Positions 48,889-61,329 of a stretch of 64,000 bases of DNA are shown here, one piece after another. A program made the translations under genes and the position numbers. Source of the stretch: Purshia tridentata (taxonomy: Eukaryota > Streptophyta > Magnoliopsida > Rosales > Rosaceae). The notes below the pieces were generated by a model. It was given only the letters and a program-made list of their open reading frames with translations. It was not told where the DNA came from and did not search any database. The stretch is taken from contig QANT01008329.1 of assembly GCA_003254885.1 (NCBI GenBank), positions 1 through 64,000 on the forward strand. Direction: 5' to 3'. The number at the start of each line of letters is the position of its first letter. Position 1 is the first letter of the stretch.

Positions 48889-49735
48889 ATCGGGACTCAC
48901 TCACTATTTTTTTTTTTGAATATTTTTTAATATTTTTTCTTTTTGCTGTCTCTCCTAGTACAACTGTGGCTGACCCTAAATTCTATCACTTAGTGGTGGC
49001 CTAGTGGGTCTCTCAGTCTCTCTCTTGTGGAGCATGGAATTTCTCTCAGATGGGGAAGCTAAGCTGGCAGCTCAGCAGCTCACTTGTTTTTCTCTTTTGT
49101 GTGAGAGAGAAAGGAAAAGGATAAGGGTCAAGGGAAGAGGGCAAGCTTTAAGCAACAAAAATAATGAGTGGGAATTATATGGGGTTTTCTTTTTCCTTTT
49201 TTTTATCATCAAATTATTGCTTTCATATGGAAGAGGGTGTCTTCGTAATTTTCTCATTTTCTCATTTTTGTTTACAAATATAAATTGAGTGTCCTTCTCC
49301 TATGGTTGGACAGTTCCTTGATTCAGACTCCACGTGCGGTGCTCTTTATCATTCAATCCCGTAAAGACAGTGGTGGCCGGAGGTGGGGCCCAATCTCCCA
49401 AGTAAAAAAAAAATTAAGACTCTGATTGGTAAAAAAAGAAGATGATCAAGTGGCTCCCATCGTATTCTTGTAATCATTGCATTCTGCCTTCGCATCTTTC
49501 ATTACTCTTTATCTTTTGGGACTCTAATTTCTTCAAATTCTCTTGGAAATCGACCACCGTCAAAAATTAGATTTTTTTTCTTTTTTCTTTTCCCACCATT
49601 AATTGTGTTCTTCTTCTTCAAGTAAATGAGTACTCAAAAGAAAATCTTTTGATAGATGTTTTAGGCTATTAGCCAAGACGTACCCCAACATTTTCTGGGT
49701 CCTTGATCCTAGACATGTGAGCCACAGTGCGCAAC

Positions 49736-49766
<31 letters not shown>

Positions 49767-52560
49767 GGGTCCTCATCCCTCAACTCAATAAGGACAGACT
49801 TTGATTTTGAAAGTTCAAATTCTAAAATTTGCTTTTTCTACCAAGAAATTATAAAGCTGTATGTACATAAGGGCGAAGTAGCTAACATTAATGATTTTTT
49901 TGCATTGCTAGTTTGTTACCAATTAACAAGGTTATACAGGCATTGTAAGCCATGTATATAGATAGCAAGAAACAATATTAATAATCGTGTGCTATGATTT
50001 TAATTAATAAGAGTAACACCAAAATCCAATCGATCATCTCTCAAACTTTTCCTCAAATTTAAATTTGGGGATAAATGACTTCAAACTCACTCTCAATCTT
50101 TATATTCAAACTCCATCTAAAATTGAAATTTTCTTAAAATTTACCCAAATCAAGTTATTATATGGATAGGAATCCCTAAATCATTTAAGTTGTGTAAGAT
50201 TATTGAGGGGAAAACTATATATGGAGGTAAGTACATTTTAGAGGGAATAAATAAATGATACTTTTTGGATGATTAAAATGGGTATTTTCAAAAATATTTG
50301 TGGAAACCTTTAACCTAGCTTACCATTAGAATATCTTTCTCTAAATTTAACTTAATTTTGAGGTATTCAAATTATCGCTTAATTGAAAAATTATATAGGA
50401 AAAATATATGGAAATGATGTAATGTAATCAATGAAATTCCAAAGCTAGCCACACAATCTTGGCCTTTGATCAGCAGTTGAAAACAAAAAAAAACTGTTGT
50501 AAAATAGTTGATATCTAGAGAACTTTATAGAACTCTGGAGGAATCTCGATCTATCTAGAGAGAGAGACAGAGAGGCACATGTGAGACGTACGTACGTACC
50601 CAATGTGTAACAGGGCTCAAGAGTCAATTAGTGTAACTTGAAAGGGAGCAAAAGGAAAAGAAAAAGGGCAGAAATAGAAACACATAATATTAATTGCAAT
50701 ACGTACAATGACTAGGAACAATTACGTTTCAACAACCAACATACCTAACTAATGATAAATCGATTTCCATGCCAGCATGCAGAAAATAAATCTTACATAA
50801 AAATGGCACTAATACCAGTTGGCACTCGATAATGACACTTCCTAATTTAGATATCATTGTCTTCCACTTTCGATTAAACGTCTCATTTGATTTGTACTAA
50901 AATTGATTAATTAGCTAGAATGACATGCATGTTATTATATAGTGACTAGCTCATTTACATGTATGTAGAGCCAACAATGTATATATATTTGTACGTACAT
51001 ATATAATCACATTGCACCAAAACCCTAATCGCACTAGCTATTACCAATTAATGATTATTTTAAAAGCATTTGAATATAGAATACTGCTTAATTAATTATA
51101 TAAACACCAATATATATTGTTGTGACAGTAACACAGCACTAGAAGTGGGGACAACTCTTTATGAGAAACCCTTTATATAGAACTAGGAAGAGGGTGAAGC
51201 TAGGCCAGGTTTTGGCCTCACCAAAACAATCCATGGCCAATTACTGTTTGAATAAGGGATATGAAAATTAATTAATATCTACATATGTATGGACCATTGG
51301 ATTAATAATATGTAGTACTTGATAATGATTGCCAAGAAACCACGTGCCTTACTACCTATCTATATATGATGGCGGTGATCGATGACTTGATGGCTTACCC
51401 TCCACATTGGCTAATCAATCATATAAACAAATTTGTCGGAATGTTGGTGGTTGGCCAGCTATAAATAAATCATTTTCGTCCTATTTTTGGCCAAGCCAGT
51501 AGTACAGTACTTCTTTTTCAAAGTTTCAAATTCAATTACGAATTTACGACTCATTCATCTATAACATGTTTAAGCTAGTTTTAATATTGTTACCTCGGAA
51601 CCAAAATTCATAGCCAATAAATTAAGGAGACCTTGGTATTACAAAATGTATATATATTTGTTCAAAGATCCTGATCGAATTAACTTTATTCGTTCATGCT
51701 CATGCAGAACTACATTAAATAATAAGTTTCAATGCAATTATTTACATACAGGCGAGCAATTGATTTCTAAATACAGCGCCGAAGTGGATCAATTACATAA
51801 AAGTGAATATTAGATTGAAAAAATAAATTGGGAATTAAGAAAGAATGACAGGGTGGCACATGCACAATCCTAATTGAAATCAGGGAATGAGTGAATGACA
51901 GCTGGTTGGATAACAAGGGATATATAAGCATCACTGTATTGCTTTAAGCCAATGTGAAGAATCCAAGTGTGTGTTCCGTAGTCTGCACAAAAAGAAATGC
52001 ATTTAACTATTTAAGCATTTGTGGGTCATTCCAAGCTCGATCTTATTAGTTACTACTTTGCAGTGACCTTACCTAGTTAGCAGTACTAGTTACCCTGTGA
52101 TGGGTCTCTGTTTCTGATATGCTTTTCTAGTTTCTTCTTCCTCTTTTCATAATTTTGAGGTCTTTGTCACAAGTATCAAGAGGACAGCCTCCAGCCCTCC
52201 ACAGTTTCAACCTCATTAAACAAATGCAATCTCTTTATAATAATTCAAATCTTGTATTATTCTAACACATCATTTGATAATATTTAAAATATAATGGGTT
52301 TGAGTGTTTAGAGGTGCTGAAGTTTCGAAAATTGACAAGAATACGATAAAGGCTAGTGATGTGTCTTCATTGTCAAAGGAGTGATTGGTGTGGTGTCCAA
52401 TTTAATTATGTTAGGTAGCAGATTAAAATTGAAACATGAACAATCAGTAAGTGGTCGATTAACGCATAACACTGCCATTAGATCGAGTAAGCTTCTTTTT
52501 TTTTTCTGGGCCAATAGATTAAGCTTTCGTTCATTCACAATCGCAAATTGGCAACACATT
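48889..52560. other. TCP gene promoter and spacer
   Basis: The leader of the TCP gene is CT-rich on the minus strand (about 48900-49130). The spacer contains a GT microsatellite at 49744-49766 and short AT-rich frames without motifs. No gene was seen. The unusually long upstream region could carry regulatory elements, but none could be singled out. Confidence 0.5.
49744..49766. repeat. GT microsatellite
   Basis: About eleven TG units following a short TA run, in the upstream spacer of the TCP gene. Confidence 0.8.
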
Positions 52561-54094
52561 TGACATTATTACAAACACAGCTGAGCTACTACGGACAAAG
52601 TCAATTGCAGCGGTCGAATGGTAGAGAGGGAGTGGACCCCACAGTCCAGCCCAGTTAATCGAATGTCCTTCTCCAGTCCTTCTGGCGGAGTTGGTGGGTG
52701 GGATGACAACGCCACATCAGACTCCAACACTTCACACTTGGAATCTACTTGTACATTAATTAATCTCGTTTATAATATTGTATTAAATTTATATTTATTC
52801 AATTACTATAATTTACATAATTTTATTTTATAAAATCAACGGTACAAATTCAATCTTAATTAAACTAATTATTCCTTCCCTGACTCGTCATTAGGTTCCT
52901 CCCAAGATTTAGGGAAGGTATTATTCCCCCTCGTTGCTAACATTAAAGATAGATTTAAAATGTAGCGGCAGTTGGGTCACATCATGTTTGACTTTTGTCC
53001 CCTGCTTCGTCTATTTGAACTCTAACATGTAATATATCTCAATCGGGCTGGGCTTTGATTGGGCTGGCCCGCAATATTAGTAACATCTCCTCCCCTCAAT
53101 CACTACCATTTACATGTCTTCAAGAAATATTGAGGATGAAGCTCTGATTTTTTATTTTATAAAACCTATAAATTCTATATACTCGCACTATATCCTCAAA
53201 TATTGATTATGTGACTATGTATTATGAAATTAAGAGGTGTATACATACAACCGTTGTATAAATTTTTCTGTAGATTGTATATTTATATGTCATAGTCAAT
53301 GATCATATCTAGATATGGCAATAATTGATGTGAATTGCCCACCAATAATGTCAACAAGTAGTCATAATCTATAAGTATGAAAACACGGTGGATATTGTAT
53401 TTTTTGGGTCCACTAAGTTCATAATTCAAACCAATTGCCTGCCACGTGATTGACTATGCTAATTTACAGGGACCTTATAATGCCACTTGGACGTCATTGT
53501 TCTTATCTAGGACGATAGTCAAATTAACGGATTCTCTCCCGTGAGGAAGCATGTTGGGGGCTACATGCGGAAAATTCACTGCAACCACACAATTCAACAC
53601 TATTTGTGAAATTGTGTGGCTGTGGTGGGTTTTTCGCACCCGACCTGCACTATGCTTTTTCGTAAGAGAGAAAGATGACTGACTGAGAAGTGAGAACTTT
53701 AAAAAGAAAACTAAAGAAATTGAAACTGAGGAAGATAATGGGCTTAATTTATTCTACTTTCTTGGATTTGTATGAGAGAATATTTTTAGTTAGGTACACG
53801 CTAGAAGGACTGAGAATCGGGTTCTGATGAGTTGTGGGCTTCCATAGCAGCCTATCTGTCAAATAAAACTCCCATGATAAAAGAAATACTTATATAATTC
53901 TATTGCAATATGCCATTATTTGCAAAAACTGGCACATTGGATGCTAATTTGACCACGTCTGACAGACTGACACGTAAACAACCAGAAAAAAGAGATTTCC
54001 CCAATTGTGAAAAAATCCTTCTAGTTATGAACATGAACACCAAAGAGATTTAAGACTATCTAATAATGTGGAGTAGTTATGAGTCAAATGCATG
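52561..54094. other. Spacer downstream of MOG1, no gene seen
   Basis: AT-rich spacer with a short 73 bp hairpin at 53566-53638. The remainder has no coding frame with recognisable features. Confidence 0.5.
53566..53638. repeat. 73 bp hairpin, possibly a short MITE or its excision product
   Basis: TGCGGAAAATTCACTGCAAC, then CACACAATT. The reverse complement of the right side reads TGCGAAAAACCCACCACAGC, then CACACAATT. The arms of about 30 bp pair with a few mismatches around a small loop. It could form a stem in RNA if transcribed. No flanking duplication was confirmed. Confidence 0.6.
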
Positions 54095-57044
54095 TCAGGC
54101 CACAGAACCAAAAAGATCCCAGTTATTGACTTTGAAGGTAGAGACAGCCAGTTTAAAGACTTCAGCCACAGGCGTATATCCAGACTGTAATGCAGGAACA
54201 GCAAGACCAGCCCCCACTGTGCTAGCACTTTCACTCAAAGGACTGCAACCAAAATAACATATGCATATGTGTGTCATACAATGCATAATATCCAAATAAT
54301 TTGCACCAATACAACACTGAACACCCATATATCAACATTCATATTTTTCTCTTCCTGACCTCAATCAACTCAACCACAGTAGATGATAAAGCCATAGCAA
54401 ACATATTCTTTTTTCACCATCATTTATGATAAGGACAAAATAAAAAGAGAGAAACTATTCACTATTACTTTGTTTGTGGCAGATTCTCATCAGTTTTTAT
54501 TTTTTTAATTTGTTTTCCCTGAGGATATTTTCATAGAGATCAAATTAAGCTAAACTGCTTACACATAAGCAAATTATCATACCACAGAATAAAAGTAAAT
54601 GTTAAATAAGATATCAGGGAAGACTCCCTGGGTCCTCGATTCCTTAAGGTGCCAAGGGATTAAAAGTGTGGGATCTTTTGTAACATAAGCTTACGTTCAC
54701 TTTATAGTACTAAGCCCAAACTAAGCCCATCATCCTATAGTACTCTTTTTTTCTTTTTATTTGCCCCATTTAAGAATATGAAAACTAGACACAAGAAGGC
54801 ATGCACTACGTCCTACTAGATATGGTGCAATCAACAACGATAGCACCCCACATTTTCAGGATGGCATACTACAGTTAATTATACAAGATCTTTCCATAAA
54901 TACTTGTGTAAAAATCTGGTAAAACCTCTGTGCCAGTAAGCATACCAAATTCATGACTATATTGTTTCCAAGAGACAATTTCTTTATTTTATTCAGAGGT
55001 TGGAGTTGGAAAAAATTTCGGTCATTAGCAAAGATAAAATTATTGTGGCAACTCACTCTCAATACTTACTTTATGTGAATAGGTTCATATGCCGTAATTA
55101 GCACATCTGTATTAACTTCCTTAAGTCGCAGATTTGCCACATAGACCTGCAGGAATCAAAACAATAAACCCTAGTTAGCATACATATCAAGATGAACCTG
55201 AATTAGCATACTGAAACAGCCTAGTACACTGGAGAATACAAGAAAAAAACTTACTCTCACAATATTTTGTGCTTCCCTTCCTTGCCGGCCCTTGGAAATG
55301 GCCTATATTGAAGAGTGAAAAGATTTAGATGGAAAATATGATCCAAAGCAGATGGCATGCAAACACACATATACATATACACACATAGAGGGGAGGTAGG
55401 GAGGAAGAGAGAATCAAGAAAAATACTGCTGTTTATAAGGTTACTAGACTAACATAAATGAGTGTTCAAGAGTCAAGAAAAAAACTGCTGTTGTATGTCC
55501 TAAATAGTTTTAAAAATAACCAAAAAAAAGGGGTTCCAACATCAGTAAATTGCAAAATATAACTATTACTTTAAAAATCCAATCCCGAGGGAGTGAGGGA
55601 TTATGAAACATACACCACAGGCATAAACATAGCCAAAATTTTAAGGCTACTTTATCAAACGAGCTGAAATATAAGCTTCAACTCCTTCTACTATGCTGAG
55701 AAACTTCACTATCAAATTTACATGGACAAACTTAAAACTACAATAGGATGTGCTACAAAGCTAATACAATGGTGCAGTATGAAAAATCTAAGAATAATTA
55801 GATATATGCGTCTTCCAAAATTCAATATAGAGAGTGAATGCTAAAACAAATGTTTCTATGAATTTCATACTTGCATATTTTTTTGCTTTTACTATTCTTT
55901 ACAGTTGAAAACTTGAACTTAGATTTTCAATTCTGATAAGTAATTATTATGAAACCCTTTTGAAATCCCAACTAACAATCTGTCACTGGGTGGAAGTAAC
56001 ATGCCATAACAGTGAGCCATATAGTAATAAAGCAACACTCAATACAAATGGATTGACATAAATAATCACACAAAACAGACCAGGCCAATCAGAACTAAGA
56101 ATGATTTAGTACCGAAATTATTCTGAGAGAAAATTGCAATACTATGGACAACACAAAGCAGGGCAAAAAGGCAAAAGCAAAACCCGTAATCCAGTGAAAA
56201 AATTGGCAATAAAATGCAGCTTATATTGCATACCATTTGGCCAACTGCAGTTGTAACCACAGCAGGTATGTTCCTAAAACATAATTCAGGGGCCTCAATT
56301 ACTCCTGATTGCTCAATCACCTGAAGATAATTAGGAAATAAAATGTTAATTACAACCGCTAAATAGATAAATCAGCTGCAAAGGAAAACGATGAGTAATA
56401 TCTCCCTCCTTCAATATCGATTTGGAAATTACTATGGAAAAGATGGATGAGCATAAAATTGGAAAAAACGACAGATATCCCATTACAATTGGAACTCATA
56501 CTCACAATGTGCTTGAGAAACTGATGAATTAAATAGTTGGGTATAGTATGACTTAAAGAATACAGAGGATACAGAAGATGAGAATTACCATGCTTCCGTC
56601 AGCATCTTGTTCCGTGGCAAGGTCTTGAAGAAACCAGGTAGCGCTTCCATTATCGGCAACTTCATGCTTAAGTTCCAATAGCTCAAAGATCAAGCTCTCA
56701 TCCCGTGCAGGGTCCACAAACACCTCCTTTAGAACCCACCCAAAAAACAAGCATTCAATAACATGAAACCCATTAACACAGACAACATGAAACAAGTATA
56801 AGGCTCTAAAGGCATTAAGCCACAACCCATTAACCAACCTGGTGATCAGGAACTTGCCGAATGTTGCTCACATCCTACAATCAATTTTGACAACACCCCC
56901 ATAAGCCATTTAACAGAAAAAGACCAAATTTGTAACACAAAGATGAAAGCGAAAACAGGGAAAACCAACCTGAAACCGCTGAGGGAAGGTGCTAGAAATG
57001 GCACCGCCGAACAAAGGGCGGGCCGAATAGACATCTTGGGTCAT
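54095..57044 (-). CDS. MOG1: Mog1-like Ran-binding protein
   Basis: Seven exons (57044-56970, 56874-56839, 56726-56589, 56320-56234, 55302-55255, 55146-55070, 54242-54095) join in frame to 202 residues, the usual size of Mog1. The start is the ATG at 57044 (MTQDVYSARPLFGGAISSTF). Family hallmarks follow: the N-terminal R-LFGGAI block, DVSNIRQVPDHQEVFVDP, the acidic ESLIFELLELKHEV helix, and the C-terminal FKLAVSTFKVNNWDLFGS. Mog1 binds the GTPase Ran, promotes nucleotide release and supports nuclear import. The Arabidopsis counterpart by position is At1g69680. It is transcribed divergently from CUL3 with 730 bp between the start codons. Confidence 0.92.
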
Positions 57045-57774
57045 CTTATTAGAACACGGAGACAAGCAGCGACGTCCTTTCTGCTATGGAAGCTTCTGAA
57101 GTTCCTGGGTTCTGCTTCTGCTAACTGTTGTCTGTATAACCGCGCAATTGCGTGAATTTGCAGTTGCGTGAATTTGACGACTGCTTAATTCATAAGCCCA
57201 AAGGCTGAAGAAGAACAAGTAGAAGAACAACTAGAAGAAGAGTGGCGCTATTTGGGCTCCAGACCCAGGCCCAAGGACGAAGGAGATGACTTGTGGGCCG
57301 ACCTTTGGTTCATTTGGGAAAAAGGATAGGGGCTTTGCTTTCATAGACGCGCCGAAAATATTTGACCACGAAACGTACCAGAACAGACAAAGGCAACGAA
57401 GAAACGTTTCGGTACTCTAAGGGGGAACCGAATGGGAAAGCCCAAAGTTTGATGTTTCCCCCAATAATGAAATCAAATGGCATCCCAAACTACCTACACA
57501 AGCCACACCTTTGCTTGTCTCCATACCCTTCAATATTTTCTTGTATAATTTTATATATATATATAATCACAAATTCCGCATAAATTTTTTTTTTCCGAAA
57601 AAAACCTCCCCAATCAATTTTGATTTCAATTCCCCTTCAACGTCTCTGTCACGCGGTAAATCTCGCCGGTGGTCTCCGATTCCAGCATCATCGAAGAAGC
57701 TCAATCCGAATTCGGTGTTTCAGGTTTTGTGATTCGGATTTCAGAATTGGAAAAATAATTTAAGGAAAAAATCG
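57045..57774. promoter_or_regulatory. Divergent promoter of MOG1 and CUL3, with site II cluster
   Basis: This 730 bp interval separates two head-to-head start codons. Site II words lie at 57195 (AGCCCA), 57253 (TGGGCT), 57268 (GGCCCA) and 57294 (TGGGCC), with another GCCCA near 57440. They cluster 150-260 bp before MOG1 and about 480-580 bp before CUL3. A TA run at about 57551-57565 and a CT-rich CUL3 leader lie nearer CUL3. Co-expression of the pair is plausible but inferred. Confidence 0.55.
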
Positions 57775-60473
57775 ATGAGTAACCAGAAGAAGAGGAATTT
57801 TCAGATAGAGGCGTTCAAGCACAGAGTGGTGGTGGATCCCAAATACGCAGACAAGACCTGGAAGGTGTTGGAGCATGCAATCCATGAGATTTACAATCAT
57901 AATGCCAGTGGCCTTAGCTTCGAAGAGCTTTATAGGTTCGTTCTCTTCCATTTCCATTTATGTTATTCTCTAATTTCATGTATAACTTTTTATTTTATTT
58001 TTTTAATTTGACTTGCTTTTATTGCGCGCTATATAACTGTATGCTTTAGTATTTTGATTGCTTTGTTTTGGGTTTGGCGATTTTAGATTGTATTCTAAAT
58101 TGGTGAAAATTGCTTGTTCCATGCTATGACCGCTGAGGTAGACCTATGTAGATTACTGCGATAGTAAGAGGCTTGATGCAGTTGGTTTCGTTGGTGCTTT
58201 TATGTGTGTATGCTTACATTTCTCAGCCTCTGGTTTTAGCTTCATCCTTTTCTCACAAGGAAATGAAATATCAAATGGTGATCATTTTAGTGCCTTGGAT
58301 CCATGAAGAGATTGGGTATGATATTGCCCTTAGAATTAGGAGAGGGTAAATTGCTATTTTAGAATTTTGTGATTTTGTTTTTTGGTGAGAATGGATTCTC
58401 ACGTTACTAATGTGATAATTGTTTTATGGATATAGAAATGCCTACAATATGGTGCTTCACAAATTTGGTGAGAAGCTTTACTCGGGACTGGTTGCAACCA
58501 TGACTAATCATCTTAAAGAAATATCAAAATCTATTGAAGCTGCTCAGGGAGGAATGTTTCTCGAAGAAATGAATAGGAAATGGACCGATCACAACAAGGC
58601 GTTGCAAATGATTCGAGACATACTGATGTACATGGACAGGACTTACATTCCAAGTACCCAGAAAACCCCTGTTCACGAGCTTGGGCTGAACCTTTGGAGA
58701 GACAATATTATCCATTCTAGCAAGATCCAGATGAGGCTTCTAAACACACTTCTTGAACTAGTACTTAAAGAGCGGACTGGTGAAGTTATCAACCGGGGGC
58801 TGATGAGGAATATAATTAAGATGCTAATGGATTTAGGTCCTTCAGTTTACCAAGAAGACTTTGAGAATCCTTTTCTTGAGGTTTCAGCTGAATTTTACAG
58901 GGGTGAGTCTCAAAAATTTATTGAGTGCTGTGATTGTGGGGATTATCTGAAGAAGGCTGAGAGGCGCCTGAATGAGGAACTGGAGAGGGTGACACATTAC
59001 TTGGATGCGAAGAGTGAAGCCAAGATAACTAATGTTGTGGAGAGGGAGATGATTGCGAACCACATGCTGAGACTTGTCCACATGGAGAATTCAGGTTTGG
59101 TGAACATGCTTCTTGATGATAAGTACGAAGACCTTGGAAGAATGTACAACCTGTTCCGTCGGGTTGCCAATGGTCTCTCTACAATACGAGAAGTGATGAC
59201 TTCTCATATCAGGGAAACTGGTAAACAGCTGGTTACAGATCCAGAAAGGTTGAAGGATCCAGTGGAATTTGTCCAAAGGCTCTTGGATGAGAAGGATAAG
59301 TATGATAGCATCATTAGATTGTCTTTCAACAATGACAAGACATTCCTGAATGCTTTAAATTCCTCTTTTGAATACTTCATTAATCTGAATGCTCGCTCAC
59401 CTGAGTTCATTTCACTGTTTGTTGATGACAAACTCCGCAAAGGTTTGAAGGGGGTCAGTGAGGAGGATGTAGAAATAATTCTTGACAAGGTGATGATGTT
59501 GTTCCGTTACTTGCAGGAGAAAGATGTATTCGAGAAATATTATAAACAGCATTTGGCAAAGCGGCTTTTGTCTGGTAAAACTGTCTCTGATGATGCAGAG
59601 AGAAGTTTAATAGTTAAGCTCAAGACAGAATGTGGGTACCAATTTACTTCAAAATTAGAGGGCATGTTTACAGATATGAAAACATCCCAGGATACAGTAC
59701 AAGGGTTTTATGCAAGTCATCCTGAGCTAGGGGATGGCCCTACATTGACTGTCCAGGTTCTGACAACAGGGTCTTGGCCCACTCAACCTAGCGTGACATG
59801 CAACCTTCCAGCAGAAATGTCAACACTCTGTGAGAAGTTCCGTTCATATTACCTTGGGACCCATACAGGTCGGAGATTGTCCTGGCAGACTAACATGGGC
59901 ACAGCAGATATAAAAGCTACCTTTGGGAAGGGCCAGAAGCATGAGTTGAATGTCTCCACTTACCAAATGTGTGTCCTGATGCTGTTTAATAATGCGGATC
60001 GACTTAGCTATAAGGAGATTGAGCAGGCCACAGAGATTCCTGCTTTAGATCTGAAGAGGTGTCTGCAGTCCATGGCTTGTGTGAAGGGAAAGAATGTTCT
60101 TCGGAAAGAACCTATGAGTAAAGACATTAGTGAGGATGATGCTTTTTTAGTAAATGACAAGTTCACGAGCAAGTTATACAAGGTGAAGATAGGAACTGTG
60201 GTTGCACAGAAGGAATCAGAACCTGAAAAACAAGAGACTCGCCAGAGAGTGGAGGAGGACAGAAAGCCGCAGATTGAAGCTGCAATAGTGAGGATTATGA
60301 AGTCCAGGAGGGTTCTGGATCATAACAATATAATATCTGAGGTCACAAAGCAGTTGCAAGCACGATTCCTGGCCAACCCAACAGAGATTAAGAAACGCAT
60401 TGAGTCCCTGATTGAGCGGGACTTCTTGGAAAGGGACGGTACAGACAGAAAACTGTATCGGTATCTTGCCTGA
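57775..60473 (+). CDS. CUL3: Cullin 3, scaffold of BTB-CUL3-RBX1 ubiquitin ligases
   Basis: Two exons (57775-57935 and 58436-60473) join as Tyr-Arg-Asn to give 732 residues, the length I recall for Arabidopsis CUL3A and CUL3B. The N-terminal part (SGLSFEELYRNAYNMVLHKF) is the cullin repeat region that binds BTB substrate receptors. The cullin homology domain follows (EKYYKQHLAKRLLSGKTVSD, then TGRRLSWQTNMGTADIKATF) and recruits RBX1. The C-terminal winged-helix segment carries the neddylation motif VRIMKSRR with Lys676, the NEDD8 acceptor, and ends DRKLYRYLA. CUL3 ligases act in light, ABA, ethylene and NPR1-linked immune signalling. The single intron and lack of defects indicate a functional gene. 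Whether it is orthologous to CUL3A or CUL3B cannot be separated, since the duplication is probably Brassicaceae-specific. Confidence 0.97.
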
Positions 60474-61329
60474 ACTAATTTGCTCGCTTGTCTTAGCATT
60501 GACAACTGAAATTGTACCTCGATTAGTTGTGCTCATCTCTGCAAGCTCCATTGATTTTAAATGAATATCGATTTATTGCAACTTCCACTATTTACTGTCT
60601 CACTTGGTCGGATGACACTTCTTTTTCGCAATATATTGGATGACACTTCGCTCCCTTTTTGCGTGCAATTATAGGCTTATAGCGAAGCACAAGTTTGAGG
60701 TCATGCAGTGCATATCCCATGGCTTTATCTAATATCATTATTAAGTTAATTTTTATATCAAATTTATAAAAAATTTCTGCTAGTGAGAGGAGGTAGAGCT
60801 GTTTTCTTGTTGTGCAGTTATTGATGGGGTGTTCAGCTAGAATGGAAGATACTGCTTGTTAAACCTCAAAACCCCATTATCTTGATTAAGTAGAGGTGGT
60901 TTCCACTTAAAGAGACATGCGAGTATGGTAGCTTTTGGTTCACTCATCCCGACTCAGCTTCAAGGACATGTGATGGCTTCAACCAATTATATGAAAAGTT
61001 GTGAATAGAATAAACAAAATTACAAATTACTCCAACAGAAATTCAAAACAAAATTAACAGTTAACAGGATTGGATTTCATTTCGCGGTCTCCCATTCCTA
61101 TCTGGAACAAAAATGTTGGTGTTTTTGTATGTTATTTGTCGCAGTATCCTACATGGTACACTTTTTGAAGCAATCTAGCTGTTTTACCACTAATTCTTGC
61201 AATATAGATTCAGGAGGTTAGGCCCACAGTGTGATACCTGAAAACGAGGAACAAATACGGATCGAAAAAAGCTTGAATTGCAATCCAATAGACATGGAGT
61301 GTGGTACCTACTTCTTTGGAAAATGGAAC
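60474..61329. other. Convergent 3' spacer between CUL3 and HAD genes
   Basis: 856 bp with CUL3 and HAD 3' UTRs. No gene or repeat was recognised. Confidence 0.55.
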
